Origin: Prevotella merdae
GTDB taxonomy: Bacteria > Bacteroidota > Bacteroidia > Bacteroidales > Bacteroidaceae
Direction: 5' to 3'
Assembly: GCF_900290275.1 (NCBI RefSeq)
Contig: NZ_LT985323.1
Location: forward strand, 1,133,646 to 1,148,516
Length of the DNA: 14,871 nucleotides
Positions 1 through 8,681 of the stretch are shown piece after piece. The notes beneath the pieces were generated by a model, which saw only the letters and a program-made list of their open reading frames with translations, was not told the DNA's origin and made no database searches. Position numbers and translations under genes: made by a program. Position 1 is the first letter of the stretch, and the number at the start of each line of letters is the position of its first letter.

Positions 1-2
1 GT

Positions 3-2678
3 GAGAATTTCACGGGTGATACCAAAGAGTTTGAAATCAATACATATCACAACAATCTTGGTACATGGGATAATAGCATCCGCTCGTTCAAGCTTAAGAA
101 GGGTTATATGGCAACACTTGCCAATAATGCTAACGGTACGGGCTACAGTCGCGTATTTATTGCTGCTGATGAAGACCTTGAAGTTCCAGTAATGCCAGAG
201 GGAATGGAGAAGTTTGTGTCGTTTGTTCGTGTATTCCGCTGGAACTATACTTCTAAGAAGGGTAAAGCCAATGGTTATGGTGAGAAAGATATACTTAATA
301 TCACTTGCAACTACGATTGGAACGTAGGTGGTAAGAGTGATGATCCCGATGTGGAGTATTCGCCTATTCGACAGAATCTCGGATGGCCGTCATGGAACGA
401 CATTAACTCAAAGTCTGGTGTAACCCATTTGCTTGGCTGTAACGAACCTGACCGTCCTGACCAAGCCAATGCATCAGTAGATGCTGTGATTGAGATGTGG
501 CCAGAGATGCTTAAGAGTGGATTGCGTCTTGGCTCACCGGCTCCATCGTCTGTTTGGGTATGGAATGGTGATTTCTTCAATCTCATCGAACAGTTGGGAT
601 ATCGTTGCGACTTTGCTGTAGCACATATCTATGAAGAAAATAAGAACGGTGCTTCGCTTGTAGACCGTATAAAGACACTCTCAAACAAAGGTAAGGGGCG
701 TCCGGTATGGATTACTGAATGGAATAATGGTGCAAACTGGACCAATGAGTATTGGCCTACAGCTAAGGGACCGAAATGTGATGCCAATTCCAACATTATA
801 TATAATGAGGATGGTTCAACTACAGAAATAACTCGTCCGCTCTCTAAAGCGAATGCAGAAAAACAGCGTCAGTTTATGGCTGAAGCATTACCTGCACTTG
901 ATAAGTGCGACTTGCTTGAGCGTTACTTCGAATACGATTGGGTGCAGGATTGTCGTGCTCTTGTTCTTGGTGGTGAGTTGACTCCTGCAGGTAAGGTCTA
1001 TGGCGATCATAAGGCAGCCCTCTCTTATCACAAGATGGAGCGTCCGTGGGAGGAATGGAAAATATGTCCTCCGTTCCCAATTATGGATATAGATAATGAC
1101 TACCGTAATATTACTGTACGCTGGTACGACCACAATGGTGAGACTGGTAAGAAGTACATCCTTGAGCGTCGAATGGACGACGAGACAGATTTCACTACAT
1201 GCCGTGAGTTTATTCTCGGTACCGACTATGAAGCAGGTGCAACTGTCAAGTTTACTGAAGCTATACCATGCATTTCAAAAGTGGAATATCGTATCAAGGC
1301 TATTTCGTACAAGGATACAGAGTCTATCTATTCTCGTGTAAAGACATTTGTACGTGATGCAGCCATCGCTGCTCCTACACTTAAAGGCGAGGCAATCTCT
1401 ACAAAGATTATAAAACTCACTTGGAACAATGTGGATGGAGCTAAGGCATATCGTATAGAACGTTCTGTAAAGAATACAGAAGGATTTGAGGTTGTTGCTG
1501 ACAATCTCAATAAAACAGAATGGCAAGACGTTAATCTGCAGCCCAATACAACATACTTCTATCGTGCCTATTCACTTAACTCGGCTGCTGAGCGTCCTGT
1601 TTCTGAAGTTGTTGAAGTTAAGACAAAGGCCTTCGGTATACCAGAAGATATGTATCAAGTGCGTATTTCGGCTGGTTCGGGTAGTGCGTCATTGCGTTGG
1701 GCATTTGCTTATGATACGTTTTACCGCATAATGCGTGCTGACAAATCTGATGGCGAATTTAATGTGATAGCCGAGAAGGTAGATGCCACAAGTTTTATAG
1801 ACAGCAACCTAAAGAATGGACAGACGTACTTTTATAAGGTGCAGCCGTGGAATGAAGCAGGTTCGGGTAATGAGACAACTGTACTTGAAGCTACTCCACA
1901 GGCTGGCAAATATTTGCACCTCGCATTCGATGAAAATGAAGGTAGTGTTTCTTACGACGAGTGGGGACCATATGATGGAACTTTCCTCAACTCGACAGTA
2001 TTTACAGAAGGACGCAATAGTGGTTATGCTGCTAAACTAACAAAGAACAGTAAGGCATACATCGACCTTGGAAAGGGAACGGTGAGTCGCCTTGAAGACT
2101 TTACTATTGCCACATGGATAAAGCTACCTGGTGGTAAAGGACGTGTATTCGACTTTGGTTCTGGTACTGGTATATTCATGATTGCCGCAGCTGGTGGTTC
2201 AAATATGAAGTATAAGATAACATGTGCTAAGGGTGCATTCGACTTTACTGTACCAATGAAATGGTCGACAACTGAATGGAATCATGTAGTCATTACACAG
2301 CAAGGTGCCGAGATGAAAGTTTATCTCAATGGAGAACTTGCTGGTGAGGGTGATAACGCAAAACTTATTTACCCGAAGGATATGGGTGAGACAACTCAAA
2401 ACTGGCTTGGACGTTCGCAGTGGGCACAGGATGCATATTGTGATCATGTTTATGACGACTTCCGTATATATGACCGTGCTATTTCTAGTGACGATGTAAA
2501 GACTCTCTATGCCGATGGCGAGTTGACGTTCAACGATTCTTCGACTGGTATCGAAAGCTTTAAGAAAGAAACATCTTCAGTGAAGGGTATTTACAATCTT
2601 AGTGGAATGAAGGTGAATAAGCCTGGCAAGGGTCTCTATATCATTGATGGAAAGAAAAAACTTTTGCGTTCCAAATAG
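3..2678 (+). CDS. Secreted multidomain glycoside hydrolase, GH128-like catalytic core with FN3, LamG and C-terminal sorting tail (5' partial)
   Basis: The reading frame is open to the left edge, so the start lies outside the window; 891 residues are visible. The first ~60 residues (GD.KEF, LG.WDNSIRS, KKGYMATL) resemble a beta/gamma-crystallin Greek-key repeat. Residues ~70-330 look like the glycosyl-hydrolase catalytic-core fold of GH128-type beta-1,3-glucanases: a GCNEPD motif with the likely acid/base Glu148, and a WITEWNNG motif with the likely nucleophile Glu239. Three FN3-like domains follow (~357-450, 450-542, 543-635), then a LamG/concanavalin-like module (~637-840) with an Asp-Glu-rich ligand loop. 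The last ~45 residues (GIYNLSGMKVNKPGKGLYII) are the GIYNLxGxKV...GLYIIxGKK tail common on exported Bacteroidales proteins and resembling type IX secretion sorting domains. Expected role: outer-surface or extracellular glucan hydrolysis. Catalytic family is recognised from motifs only; substrate is not established. A strong terminator follows the stop. Confidence 0.8.
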   Translation, partial: ENFTGDTKEFEINTYHNNLGTWDNSIRSFKLKKGYMATLANNANGTGYSRVFIAADEDLEVPVMPEGMEKFVSFVRVFRWNYTSKKGKANGYGEKDILNITCNYDWNVGGKSDDPDVEYSPIRQNLGWPSWNDINSKSGVTHLLGCNEPDRPDQANASVDAVIEMWPEMLKSGLRLGSPAPSSVWVWNGDFFNLIEQLGYRCDFAVAHIYEENKNGASLVDRIKTLSNKGKGRPVWITEWNNGANWTNEYWPTAKGPKCDANSNIIYNEDGSTTEITRPLSKANAEKQRQFMAEALPALDKCDLLERYFEYDWVQDCRALVLGGELTPAGKVYGDHKAALSYHKMERPWEEWKICPPFPIMDIDNDYRNITVRWYDHNGETGKKYILERRMDDETDFTTCREFILGTDYEAGATVKFTEAIPCISKVEYRIKAISYKDTESIYSRVKTFVRDAAIAAPTLKGEAISTKIIKLTWNNVDGAKAYRIERSVKNTEGFEVVADNLNKTEWQDVNLQPNTTYFYRAYSLNSAAERPVSEVVEVKTKAFGIPEDMYQVRISAGSGSASLRWAFAYDTFYRIMRADKSDGEFNVIAEKVDATSFIDSNLKNGQTYFYKVQPWNEAGSGNETTVLEATPQAGKYLHLAFDENEGSVSYDEWGPYDGTFLNSTVFTEGRNSGYAAKLTKNSKAYIDLGKGTVSRLEDFTIATWIKLPGGKGRVFDFGSGTGIFMIAAAGGSNMKYKITCAKGAFDFTVPMKWSTTEWNHVVITQQGAEMKVYLNGELAGEGDNAKLIYPKDMGETTQNWLGRSQWAQDAYCDHVYDDFRIYDRAISSDDVKTLYADGELTFNDSSTGIESFKKETSSVKGIYNLSGMKVNKPGKGLYIIDGKKKLLRSK

Positions 2679-2710
2679 GAATCTTATCCTCTTTTGAATT
2701 TTTTATAGCA

Positions 2711-2768
2711 ACAAGAACAATATTGATTTACACAAGATATTTGTAAATCAATATTGTTTTTGTTTTCT
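2711..2768 (+). terminator. Intrinsic terminator of the glycoside hydrolase gene
   Basis: The arms 2711-2732 and 2742-2763 are complementary over 22 nt with a single G:U wobble (2715/2759) and enclose a 9-nt loop. A T-rich run (TTTTTGTTTTCT) overlaps the 3' arm and follows it. It lies 33 nt past the stop codon. The stem is unusually long and AT-rich and could also act in the opposite direction, since the left arm is preceded by few but present A residues. Confidence 0.8.
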
Positions 2769-2875
2769 GTTTCTCATTCATGTTCACATGCTAAAATATT
2801 GTTCAAATGATGTTATGTATGTTCGGTTTGGGCATATGTCGTTCACACTCTGTGGCGAATGTAGAGCAGTTGGTG

Positions 2876-2908
2876 GTCCCTTCGTTCGATAAGTTCGAAT
2901 GAAGGGAC
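2876..2908. repeat. Stem-loop in the convergent intergenic region
   Basis: Arms 2876-2889 and 2895-2908 pair over 14 bp (GTCCCTTC core, one G:T wobble) around a 5-nt loop. Neither side has a T-run, so it is not a standard intrinsic terminator. It lies between the 3' ends of two converging genes, 98 nt from the sulfatase stop, and could block transcription or stabilise the sulfatase mRNA end. No function can be assigned from sequence alone. Confidence 0.5.
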
Positions 2909-3006
2909 GCTTATTATATTGTCTGTAAGTAATAATGAATATTTCTTACATCATGACCAAATAATAAATGTATTTTATACAAACTTTAGATATTCAGCTA
3001 ATGTCC

Positions 3007-4569
3007 TTAGATTATTTCGTCAGGCCAAGGACAAGGCTTACCAGTTTTCTTAAATGATGGACGCTGAGCGTCAACTTTTCTTAAATAATCGCCCAACTCT
3101 TTTGACAGGCGTTTAACTATATCAGGATGTGAGCTTGCCACATTGTGTTCCTCGCTTATGTCGTTAGGTATGTTATATAGTTCCTTCTTGCCAGTATCGT
3201 AGTTGTATACAAGTTTCCATTCGTCCTTTCGGATGGCACAGTTTAGATTGATACCAGGACCATTATTACCCCAGATGTTAGGGAAGTTCCATATCAATGC
3301 TCGACCCTTAGATGTATCCCCAGTCTGTCTAAGCATTGGAACCATAGAAATACCATCGATAGGATTAACTGTTTTATACTTTCTTATACCAGCCATCTCA
3401 AGGATAGTAGGATAGAAATCCTCAATCATAGTGTACTTATCGCATTTAGATGAAGGTTCAGTAACACCAGGCCAATCTACAATCATCGGTTCACGAATAC
3501 CTCCCTCGTACAGTGAGCATTTGCCACTATTCAAAGGATAGTTCTGATGATACAATTCCCCATCGCGCCATTTAGGGTTGGTTGCCAATCCGCCGTTGTC
3601 ACTCATAAAAATAATTATAGTATTATCAGCCTCTCCACTTTTATCAACCCAGTCCATTAAGTCGCCCAAACTCTTGTCCATGCCTTCGATAAGCGAAGCG
3701 TATGCAGCCTCCTTGTCCGATAATCCCTTGCGTACATATTTAGAGAAGAAGCGTTCGTCGCGATCTACAGGGATATGTATTGCGTAGTGTGACATATATA
3801 GGAAGAATGGCTGGTTGTATTTCTTAGCCTTGTTAAGAGCCCCGATAGCCTCTTTTGTAAGAGCCTCAGTTACGAAAGTTCCGGTACCCCAATACTTCTC
3901 CAGTCCTGGGATAGACATCAAAGAGGTAGGTGTTCCGTCCTTCTTATGGCCGTAGTTAAGTTCGCTAAGATATGTAGCAAGACCTCCAGCTGCATGTCCA
4001 GCGATATTAACCTCAAATCCCCAGTGTGTTGGATTTTCTCCTGGAGTGTCCATTGCACCAAAGTGAGCCTTTCCGCAATGTATTGTATGATACCCATTCT
4101 GTCTTAACAAGTCGACGAAAGATGTAGCCACATAAGTATTAGGAGTGCCTTCAACCTGCGACACGCCATTTATATTCCAGTCGGGACAATTCACTACATC
4201 ACTTGGAAAGTCAACCGACTTGTCTCTTTCCAAAGTCCAGTTGGTAACTCTGTGTCGAGCATTATTGGCGCCAGTAATTAAGCTGCAACGTGATGGCGAA
4301 CTAACACTTGCCGCATAGGCCTGAGTGAACATCATGCCCCTCTTTGCAAGTCGCTCCATGTTTGGCGTTTCGTACACCTCATTATAGTGAGTTTTTTGTG
4401 TCCAGAAAGGCAGCGAAGTATCCTGCCAACCCATATCATCCACAAGAAAGAAGATGATGTTAGGTCGTTTGTTCTGTTGTGTTGAGTTTTGTTGGCCAGT
4501 GCCGTTAGCAGCATCTACGTTAGATGCCACAGCCATCATTGTGGCAAGACTTAAAATTGATTTGTTCAT
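3007..4569 (-). CDS. Secreted S1-family sulfatase, serine-type
   Basis: 520 residues. An N-terminal signal peptide (residues ~1-21, MNKSILSLATMMAVASNVDA) is followed by a Q/N-rich linker and the alkaline-phosphatase/sulfatase fold. Visible active-site elements are the metal-binding Asp44-Asp45 (LVDDMGW), the sulfatase signature S90-S-P-S-R94 followed by CSLITG, GKAH with Lys167/His169, His261 or His265, D324-N325-G-G and Lys350. Ser90 in place of Cys means conversion to formylglycine would need an anaerobic radical-SAM maturase (anSME); none is in this window. Such enzymes remove sulfate esters from host glycans or sulfated polysaccharides in the periplasm. The S1 subfamily and substrate cannot be read from sequence by eye. 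The gene starts 38 nt after the ABC transporter stop on the same strand and is probably the last gene of that operon. No Shine-Dalgarno sequence precedes the ATG, as is usual in this phylum. Confidence 0.9.
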   Translation of the reverse strand: MNKSILSLATMMAVASNVDAANGTGQQNSTQQNKRPNIIFFLVDDMGWQDTSLPFWTQKTHYNEVYETPNMERLAKRGMMFTQAYAASVSSPSRCSLITGANNARHRVTNWTLERDKSVDFPSDVVNCPDWNINGVSQVEGTPNTYVATSFVDLLRQNGYHTIHCGKAHFGAMDTPGENPTHWGFEVNIAGHAAGGLATYLSELNYGHKKDGTPTSLMSIPGLEKYWGTGTFVTEALTKEAIGALNKAKKYNQPFFLYMSHYAIHIPVDRDERFFSKYVRKGLSDKEAAYASLIEGMDKSLGDLMDWVDKSGEADNTIIIFMSDNGGLATNPKWRDGELYHQNYPLNSGKCSLYEGGIREPMIVDWPGVTEPSSKCDKYTMIEDFYPTILEMAGIRKYKTVNPIDGISMVPMLRQTGDTSKGRALIWNFPNIWGNNGPGINLNCAIRKDEWKLVYNYDTGKKELYNIPNDISEEHNVASSHPDIVKRLSKELGDYLRKVDAQRPSFKKTGKPCPWPDEII

Positions 4570-4607
4570 AGGTATATAGGTTTTGTTTGTTTATTATTCT
4601 TCTGAAT

Positions 4608-6272
4608 TTACAGATGTAGTTGTTCGTTGCAGTATTGCAGAACCGCAGGTCTGTGAGTGATGAATATCACAGTACGACTGTTATTGTCAAGTATGTTTCC
4701 AAGCAGCCTACATTCCGTATCACCGTCAAGAGCCGATGTCGCCTCGTCGAATACCATAATATGTTTGTCTCGTAGCAATGCCCTTGCAATGGCAATGCGT
4801 TGAGCTTGTCCTTCCGACAATCCGCCGCCTTGTTCTCCGCATTTAGTAGACAGACCATCAGGTAGTGAGAATACAAAGTCGGCACAACTCATCAACAATG
4901 CCTCCTTCATTTCCTCATCAGTAGCCGAAGGTTTACCCAGCCTAAGATTTTCTCGTATTGTTCCGCTCATAAGTGTATTGCCTTGAGGCACATATACAAA
5001 GTTGCAGCGCATTCGTGGCGACAGCGTATGTTCTTCCATGTCATTATATAATACTATTCTGCCCTCTTTAGGTTTCATCAGAGCCAATAGCATACGCACA
5101 AGCGTAGTCTTGCCAGCCCCCGTTTCTCCAAGGATTGCCGTACACGAACCAGGTCGGAAGTCGAACGACAAATTGGATATAACATTCTTTGTTCCGTCTT
5201 CGTATTTATATGTTACGTTTTCTAGGCGTATGCCGCAAGGAGCACCAACCGTTATGGGTTCGCCTTGCTCCTCAAGAGGTTCAGCTGCCAATTCCATAAG
5301 ACGTTCAGCTGCAGTGAATACGCTCACGAAAGCAGGAGCAAGTTTAGTAAGATTTCTTGCCGGACTCTGTATCTTGTTTACCAATTGCAGAAAAGCAGTC
5401 ATTCCACCAAATGTAAGTGTGCCAGCCGACATTCTTAGTGCAGCCCAAAGGAAAGCAATGAGATATCCCAATGCAAAACCGAAGTTGATAATAAAGTTGG
5501 AGAAGATAGAGAACGATGTGCGTCTCACCACATTCTCTCTAAGTTTTGCCTGAGTGTTCTCAAGCCGTTGCACCATATCGTTGCAAGCCTCAAGTGTCTT
5601 TATAACCATACGGTGTTGTATAGTCTCTTGCATCACAGCCTGAACTCTACTGTCCGAGTCTCGTACCTCGCGTGTAAGGCGTCGCATCTGTTGCATATAT
5701 ATCTTGCTTACTGCAAGAAACAATGGAATTATAGCCACGAGAATCACAGCCAGTGTCTTGTCCATTGCGAACAGACAGAAAAAGGCGCCGATGAACATCA
5801 TCAGTACCGAGAGTGTGTTAGGTATGGTCTCTGTCAGGAATGTCACAACGTTCGACACGTCAATCTCAAGTCGGTTAAGTATATCTCCCGAGTGATGGTG
5901 AGCCTTGCTATGCCATTCCGACTGCATGATACGGTTTAGCATTTGTTGTTGCATACGGTTTTGCGCGCGTATGCCAAGAATGTTTCTCACCCAAACACCA
6001 GAAATATTAATAGCAAAATTGCCCAGAATAAGAGCAGCCATAATACCTACTGCCCAGTATATAGAGCCTGTGTCGGCACCCGACGCCACATCAATGGCAT
6101 GCTTTACCGCCCACACCTGAGCCAGACTCAACACCACATCGGCCACACCGATAAGAGCGTTGAGCACAGCTTGCAACCGATTGCCTCGCCAAGCCTCCCA
6201 CAGCCAAGCAAGTATAGTGCGTGTGGGATATTTGGTTTTTGGTATTTTAAGTAGCGTGTTTAGTTTTATCAT
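4608..6272 (-). CDS. Half-size ABC exporter (fused transmembrane and ATPase domains)
   Basis: 554 residues. Residues ~20-310 form a type I exporter membrane domain with about six hydrophobic segments (for example around 38-60, 75-97, 152-190 and 258-285), and residues ~345-554 form the nucleotide-binding domain. Visible motifs are Walker A GETGAGKT (382-389), Q-loop Gln430, signature LSEGQ (485-489), Walker B IMVFDE with catalytic Glu510, and the switch His540. It should work as a homodimer, or as a heterodimer with another half-transporter, in the inner membrane, exporting a lipid, peptide or drug-like substrate. All catalytic residues are present, so both sites of a homodimer could hydrolyse ATP. 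The gene starts 54 nt after nadK and ends 38 nt before the sulfatase, suggesting cotranscription. Substrate is unknown. Confidence 0.88.
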   Translation of the reverse strand: MIKLNTLLKIPKTKYPTRTILAWLWEAWRGNRLQAVLNALIGVADVVLSLAQVWAVKHAIDVASGADTGSIYWAVGIMAALILGNFAINISGVWVRNILGIRAQNRMQQQMLNRIMQSEWHSKAHHHSGDILNRLEIDVSNVVTFLTETIPNTLSVLMMFIGAFFCLFAMDKTLAVILVAIIPLFLAVSKIYMQQMRRLTREVRDSDSRVQAVMQETIQHRMVIKTLEACNDMVQRLENTQAKLRENVVRRTSFSIFSNFIINFGFALGYLIAFLWAALRMSAGTLTFGGMTAFLQLVNKIQSPARNLTKLAPAFVSVFTAAERLMELAAEPLEEQGEPITVGAPCGIRLENVTYKYEDGTKNVISNLSFDFRPGSCTAILGETGAGKTTLVRMLLALMKPKEGRIVLYNDMEEHTLSPRMRCNFVYVPQGNTLMSGTIRENLRLGKPSATDEEMKEALLMSCADFVFSLPDGLSTKCGEQGGGLSEGQAQRIAIARALLRDKHIMVFDEATSALDGDTECRLLGNILDNNSRTVIFITHRPAVLQYCNEQLHL

Positions 6273-6326
6273 AATATGGGTCAGTTTTAGGTTTAGTGGC
6301 AGAATACTAAAAGACGAGATGTCGCT

Positions 6327-7211
6327 TTATCTCTTGTCGGCCCCCCACATCATCTTGTCTCTAAGTGATGAGAAGTAGCGTCTACCGTTTGGCTTTACAA
6401 TTCTTGTCACAAATGGAGCCTTGCTTATTGTTACAGTCGATCCCTCGTGCATAGTGTAGCTTCTGCCGTCCACCGCAACAAGATAGTTGTGCGATCTTGA
6501 CTCTACCTCAAGAGTCACCGTCGACGAGTCGCTTATCACGATAGGTCTAATGTTTAGGCTATGCGGCGCCACAGGTGTAAGACACAAAGTACGGGTTTGC
6601 GGTACGATGATAGGACCTCCGTTAGATAGCGAATAGGCTGTCGACCCTGTAGGTGTTGATACAATCAGTCCGTCGGCCTGATAGTTTACAAGGAAACTGC
6701 CGTCAATACTTGTATGTATGCCAATCATCGATGCGATGTCTCTTTTCAGCACAGCAATGTCGTTCAATGCATAGTGGCATCCGTCAAAGTCGCCTCCATT
6801 TGTAGATATCTGTATGGCTGTGTGCTCCTCTATGTTATAGTTGCCTTCAAGTACAGCCTGCAATGCCGTCTCCACTTCTCCAGGCAACACATCGGCAAGA
6901 AATCCGAGACGTCCCATATTTATGCCTATAAGTGGAATCGACTTAATGCCAACCCTCACTGCCGCTTTAAGAAAGGTTCCATCGCCTCCCATTGATATCA
7001 CGTAGTCGGCATTGAAGTCATCGCCTTCGAATGTGCCTACCTCGCCAAGTTCCTGATTCTGTTCAGCAGTAAGGAAGTCGTAGAATGTGCGGTCGAATAT
7101 AATGCTTGCTCCCTTGCTGCGAAGGAAGTCGAGCACACGCATCAGCGATTGCGACTTGCGTGGCTGGAACGAATTGCCGAATATGGCGAATGTCAGATGC
7201 TTATTTGTCAT
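6327..7211 (-). CDS. nadK: NAD kinase
   Basis: 294 residues, the usual length. The enzyme phosphorylates NAD to NADP in the cytoplasm with ATP or polyphosphate. The diagnostic GGDGT motif is at residues 75-79 with catalytic Asp77, followed by GINMGRLGFL, the NAD-contacting Asn150-Asp151 and the conserved TPTGSTAYSLSNGGP loop at 186-200. It is first in a leftward cluster with the ABC exporter and sulfatase. A Bacteroidetes-type -7 box lies about 33 nt upstream of the ATG, back to back with the rightward DJ-1 gene promoter. In Bacteroides-type genomes, as recalled, nadK is divergent from a pdxJ-exbBD-tonB cluster that leads into DJ-1, ispD and recG; here the divergent neighbour is the DJ-1 gene directly. 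Confidence 0.96.
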   Translation of the reverse strand: MTNKHLTFAIFGNSFQPRKSQSLMRVLDFLRSKGASIIFDRTFYDFLTAEQNQELGEVGTFEGDDFNADYVISMGGDGTFLKAAVRVGIKSIPLIGINMGRLGFLADVLPGEVETALQAVLEGNYNIEEHTAIQISTNGGDFDGCHYALNDIAVLKRDIASMIGIHTSIDGSFLVNYQADGLIVSTPTGSTAYSLSNGGPIIVPQTRTLCLTPVAPHSLNIRPIVISDSSTVTLEVESRSHNYLVAVDGRSYTMHEGSTVTISKAPFVTRIVKPNGRRYFSSLRDKMMWGADKR

Positions 7212-7243
7212 TACAGATATGTCTATTGTTTGTTATCTAATTA

Positions 7244-7251
7244 CAAAAGTA
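7244..7251 (-). promoter_or_regulatory. Bacteroidetes-type -7 promoter box for nadK
   Basis: Read on the minus strand this is TACTTTTG, a match to TAnnTTTG. The expected -33 TTTG position about 20 nt upstream holds only a T-run, so the upstream element is weak. The predicted start is about 25 nt before the nadK ATG. Confidence 0.5.
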
Positions 7252-7283
7252 CAGAATTTATAGCATATTTGAAAAAAAATGAG

Positions 7284-7321
7284 TAAGTTTGCAATAGTTA
7301 AAACAATAAAATTGCAAACTT
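7284..7321 (+). promoter_or_regulatory. -7 promoter box overlapped by an 11-bp dyad at the DJ-1 gene start
   Basis: TAAGTTTG at 7284-7291 matches the Bacteroidetes -7 consensus TAnnTTTG; a weak TTTA stands near the -33 position. The same box is part of a perfect 11-bp inverted repeat, AAGTTTGCAAT at 7285-7295 and ATTGCAAACTT at 7311-7321, with a 15-nt spacer, whose right half ends at the base before the ATG at 7322. Such a dyad over the core promoter is a plausible operator; that function is inferred. Confidence 0.5.
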
Positions 7322-7990
7322 ATGGCACGATTCTATTCTTTGAAGAAGAAAGACGAGGACAATGACAAGATAGCCGATCCGTTCAACGTTCTTCGTCCCA
7401 AGGTAAAAGAAAAGGAGAAACCAACAATTAAAAAACACGATATGGCAAAGGTATACGAATTTCTTGCCAACGGCTTCGAGGATATCGAGGCGTTGGGCCC
7501 AGTAGACGTATTGCGTCGCGGAGGATTGGATGTTAAGACTGTTAGCGTCAGTGGCGATTTGATGGTATCATCGGCCCACGGTGTACAGGTCAAGGCTGAT
7601 ATGCTGTTTGAGGATGTCAACTTCGATGATGCCGACCTTCTGCTTATTCCTGGCGGTATGCCAGGAGCTAAGAACATCGACGAGCACGACGGTGTGCGTC
7701 GTGCATTGGTGGCACATGCTGCTAATGAAAAGTTGATAGGTGCCATTTGTGCAGGTCCTATGGTGTTGGGTCATTTAGGGTTGTTGCGTGGCAAGAAAGC
7801 CACATGCTATCCTGGTTTCGAGGATCAACTCGACGGTGCCGTATATACTGCTGCTCCATTCACTATTGACGGCAACATCATTACTGGCAAGGGCCCTGGT
7901 GCCACACTTGCCTATGCCTACGCATTGCTTGGTCAGTTCAAGGGTGAGCGTGTAGTGGAGGAGATGAAGAAGGGTATGATGTATTATTAA
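7322..7990 (+). CDS. DJ-1/PfpI (ThiJ) family protein with a possible 40-residue N-terminal extension
   Basis: 222 residues from the first ATG. Residues 41-222 form a complete DJ-1/PfpI domain of the normal ~182 residues: [18 protein letters not shown] with the conserved Glu53, then the nucleophile-elbow GAICAGP with Cys143, and [16 protein letters not shown] near the end. Family members include protein/nucleotide deglycases, chaperones and redox-sensitive proteins; the exact activity is not predictable. The first 40 residues are highly charged (Lys/Asp/Glu-rich) and unlike the family, so translation may instead start at the ATG at 7442 (Met41). The upstream ATG sits directly behind a promoter-overlapping dyad, and the frame stays open between the two, so both remain possible. 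The ispD start is 19 nt downstream, suggesting one transcript. Confidence 0.88.
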   Translation: MARFYSLKKKDEDNDKIADPFNVLRPKVKEKEKPTIKKHDMAKVYEFLANGFEDIEALGPVDVLRRGGLDVKTVSVSGDLMVSSAHGVQVKADMLFEDVNFDDADLLLIPGGMPGAKNIDEHDGVRRALVAHAANEKLIGAICAGPMVLGHLGLLRGKKATCYPGFEDQLDGAVYTAAPFTIDGNIITGKGPGATLAYAYALLGQFKGERVVEEMKKGMMYY

Positions 7991-8009
7991 CGACAAAATT
8001 CTTAGTAAG

Positions 8010-8681
8010 GTGGATTATATAATAATAGTAGCTGGTGGCAAGGGCTTGCGTATGGGCGGCGACCTTCCCAAGCAGTTCTTGCCTATTGCAGGCAAACCAG
8101 TGCTTATGCACACCATAGAGCGTTTCTACCATTACAATCCCGAGTTGGGTATCATCCTTGTTCTGCCACGCGAGCAGCAAGACTATTGGCGCCAACTATG
8201 TGTCAAGTACCATTTTTCAATCAATCATAAGGTAGTTGATGGTGGAGCCACACGCTTTCATTCTTCGCAGAATGGAGTATCAGCATTGCCCGATGATGCC
8301 AATGGTGTTGTTGGCATACACGATGGTGTTCGTCCGTTTGTGTCCGAAGAAACTATTGCCCGTTGCTTCGAGGCTGCCCGCAAGCACGGAGCTGCTCTTC
8401 CCGTATTGCCTGTTACAGATACTCTTCGACGTGTAACCGATGACGGAGGCTATAATGTTCAGCGCAACAATTTCCGCACCGTGCAGACTCCACAGGCTTT
8501 CGATATACAGTTGCTTAAGCAAGCCTTTCGTCAGCCTTATAGCGATGCCTTTACCGACGACGCATCTGTAGTAGAGGCAATGGGACTTAAGGTTACAATG
8601 GTGGATGGCAATCGCGAGAATATCAAGCTTACAACTCCGTTCGACTTGCTTCTTGCAGATATAATCAGCAAGAAGAATTAG
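8010..8681 (+). CDS. ispD: 2-C-methyl-D-erythritol 4-phosphate cytidylyltransferase
   Basis: 223 residues with a GTG start. IspD transfers CMP from CTP to MEP, the third step of the non-mevalonate isoprenoid pathway, in the cytoplasm. Family signatures are the N-terminal nucleotide-binding loop [64 protein letters not shown], and [11 protein letters not shown] followed by [14 protein letters not shown]. Length and motifs indicate a functional enzyme. GTG is chosen because it directly precedes the [11 protein letters not shown] strand and lies 19 nt after the DJ-1 stop. The TAG stop codon is the first TAG of the downstream GGAATTA repeat array, so the array begins exactly at the end of this gene. 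Confidence 0.96.
   Translation: MDYIIIVAGGKGLRMGGDLPKQFLPIAGKPVLMHTIERFYHYNPELGIILVLPREQQDYWRQLCVKYHFSINHKVVDGGATRFHSSQNGVSALPDDANGVVGIHDGVRPFVSEETIARCFEAARKHGAALPVLPVTDTLRRVTDDGGYNVQRNNFRTVQTPQAFDIQLLKQAFRQPYSDAFTDDASVVEAMGLKVTMVDGNRENIKLTTPFDLLLADIISKKN

Noticed and set aside
2876..2908. Stem-loop as an intrinsic terminator for the sulfatase gene
   Set aside because: Good 14-bp stem, but no T-run on either side; recorded only as a stem-loop.
5002..5553. 183-codon plus-strand ORF inside the ABC transporter gene
   Set aside because: It is antisense to a clearly conserved ATPase domain and has no recognisable features.
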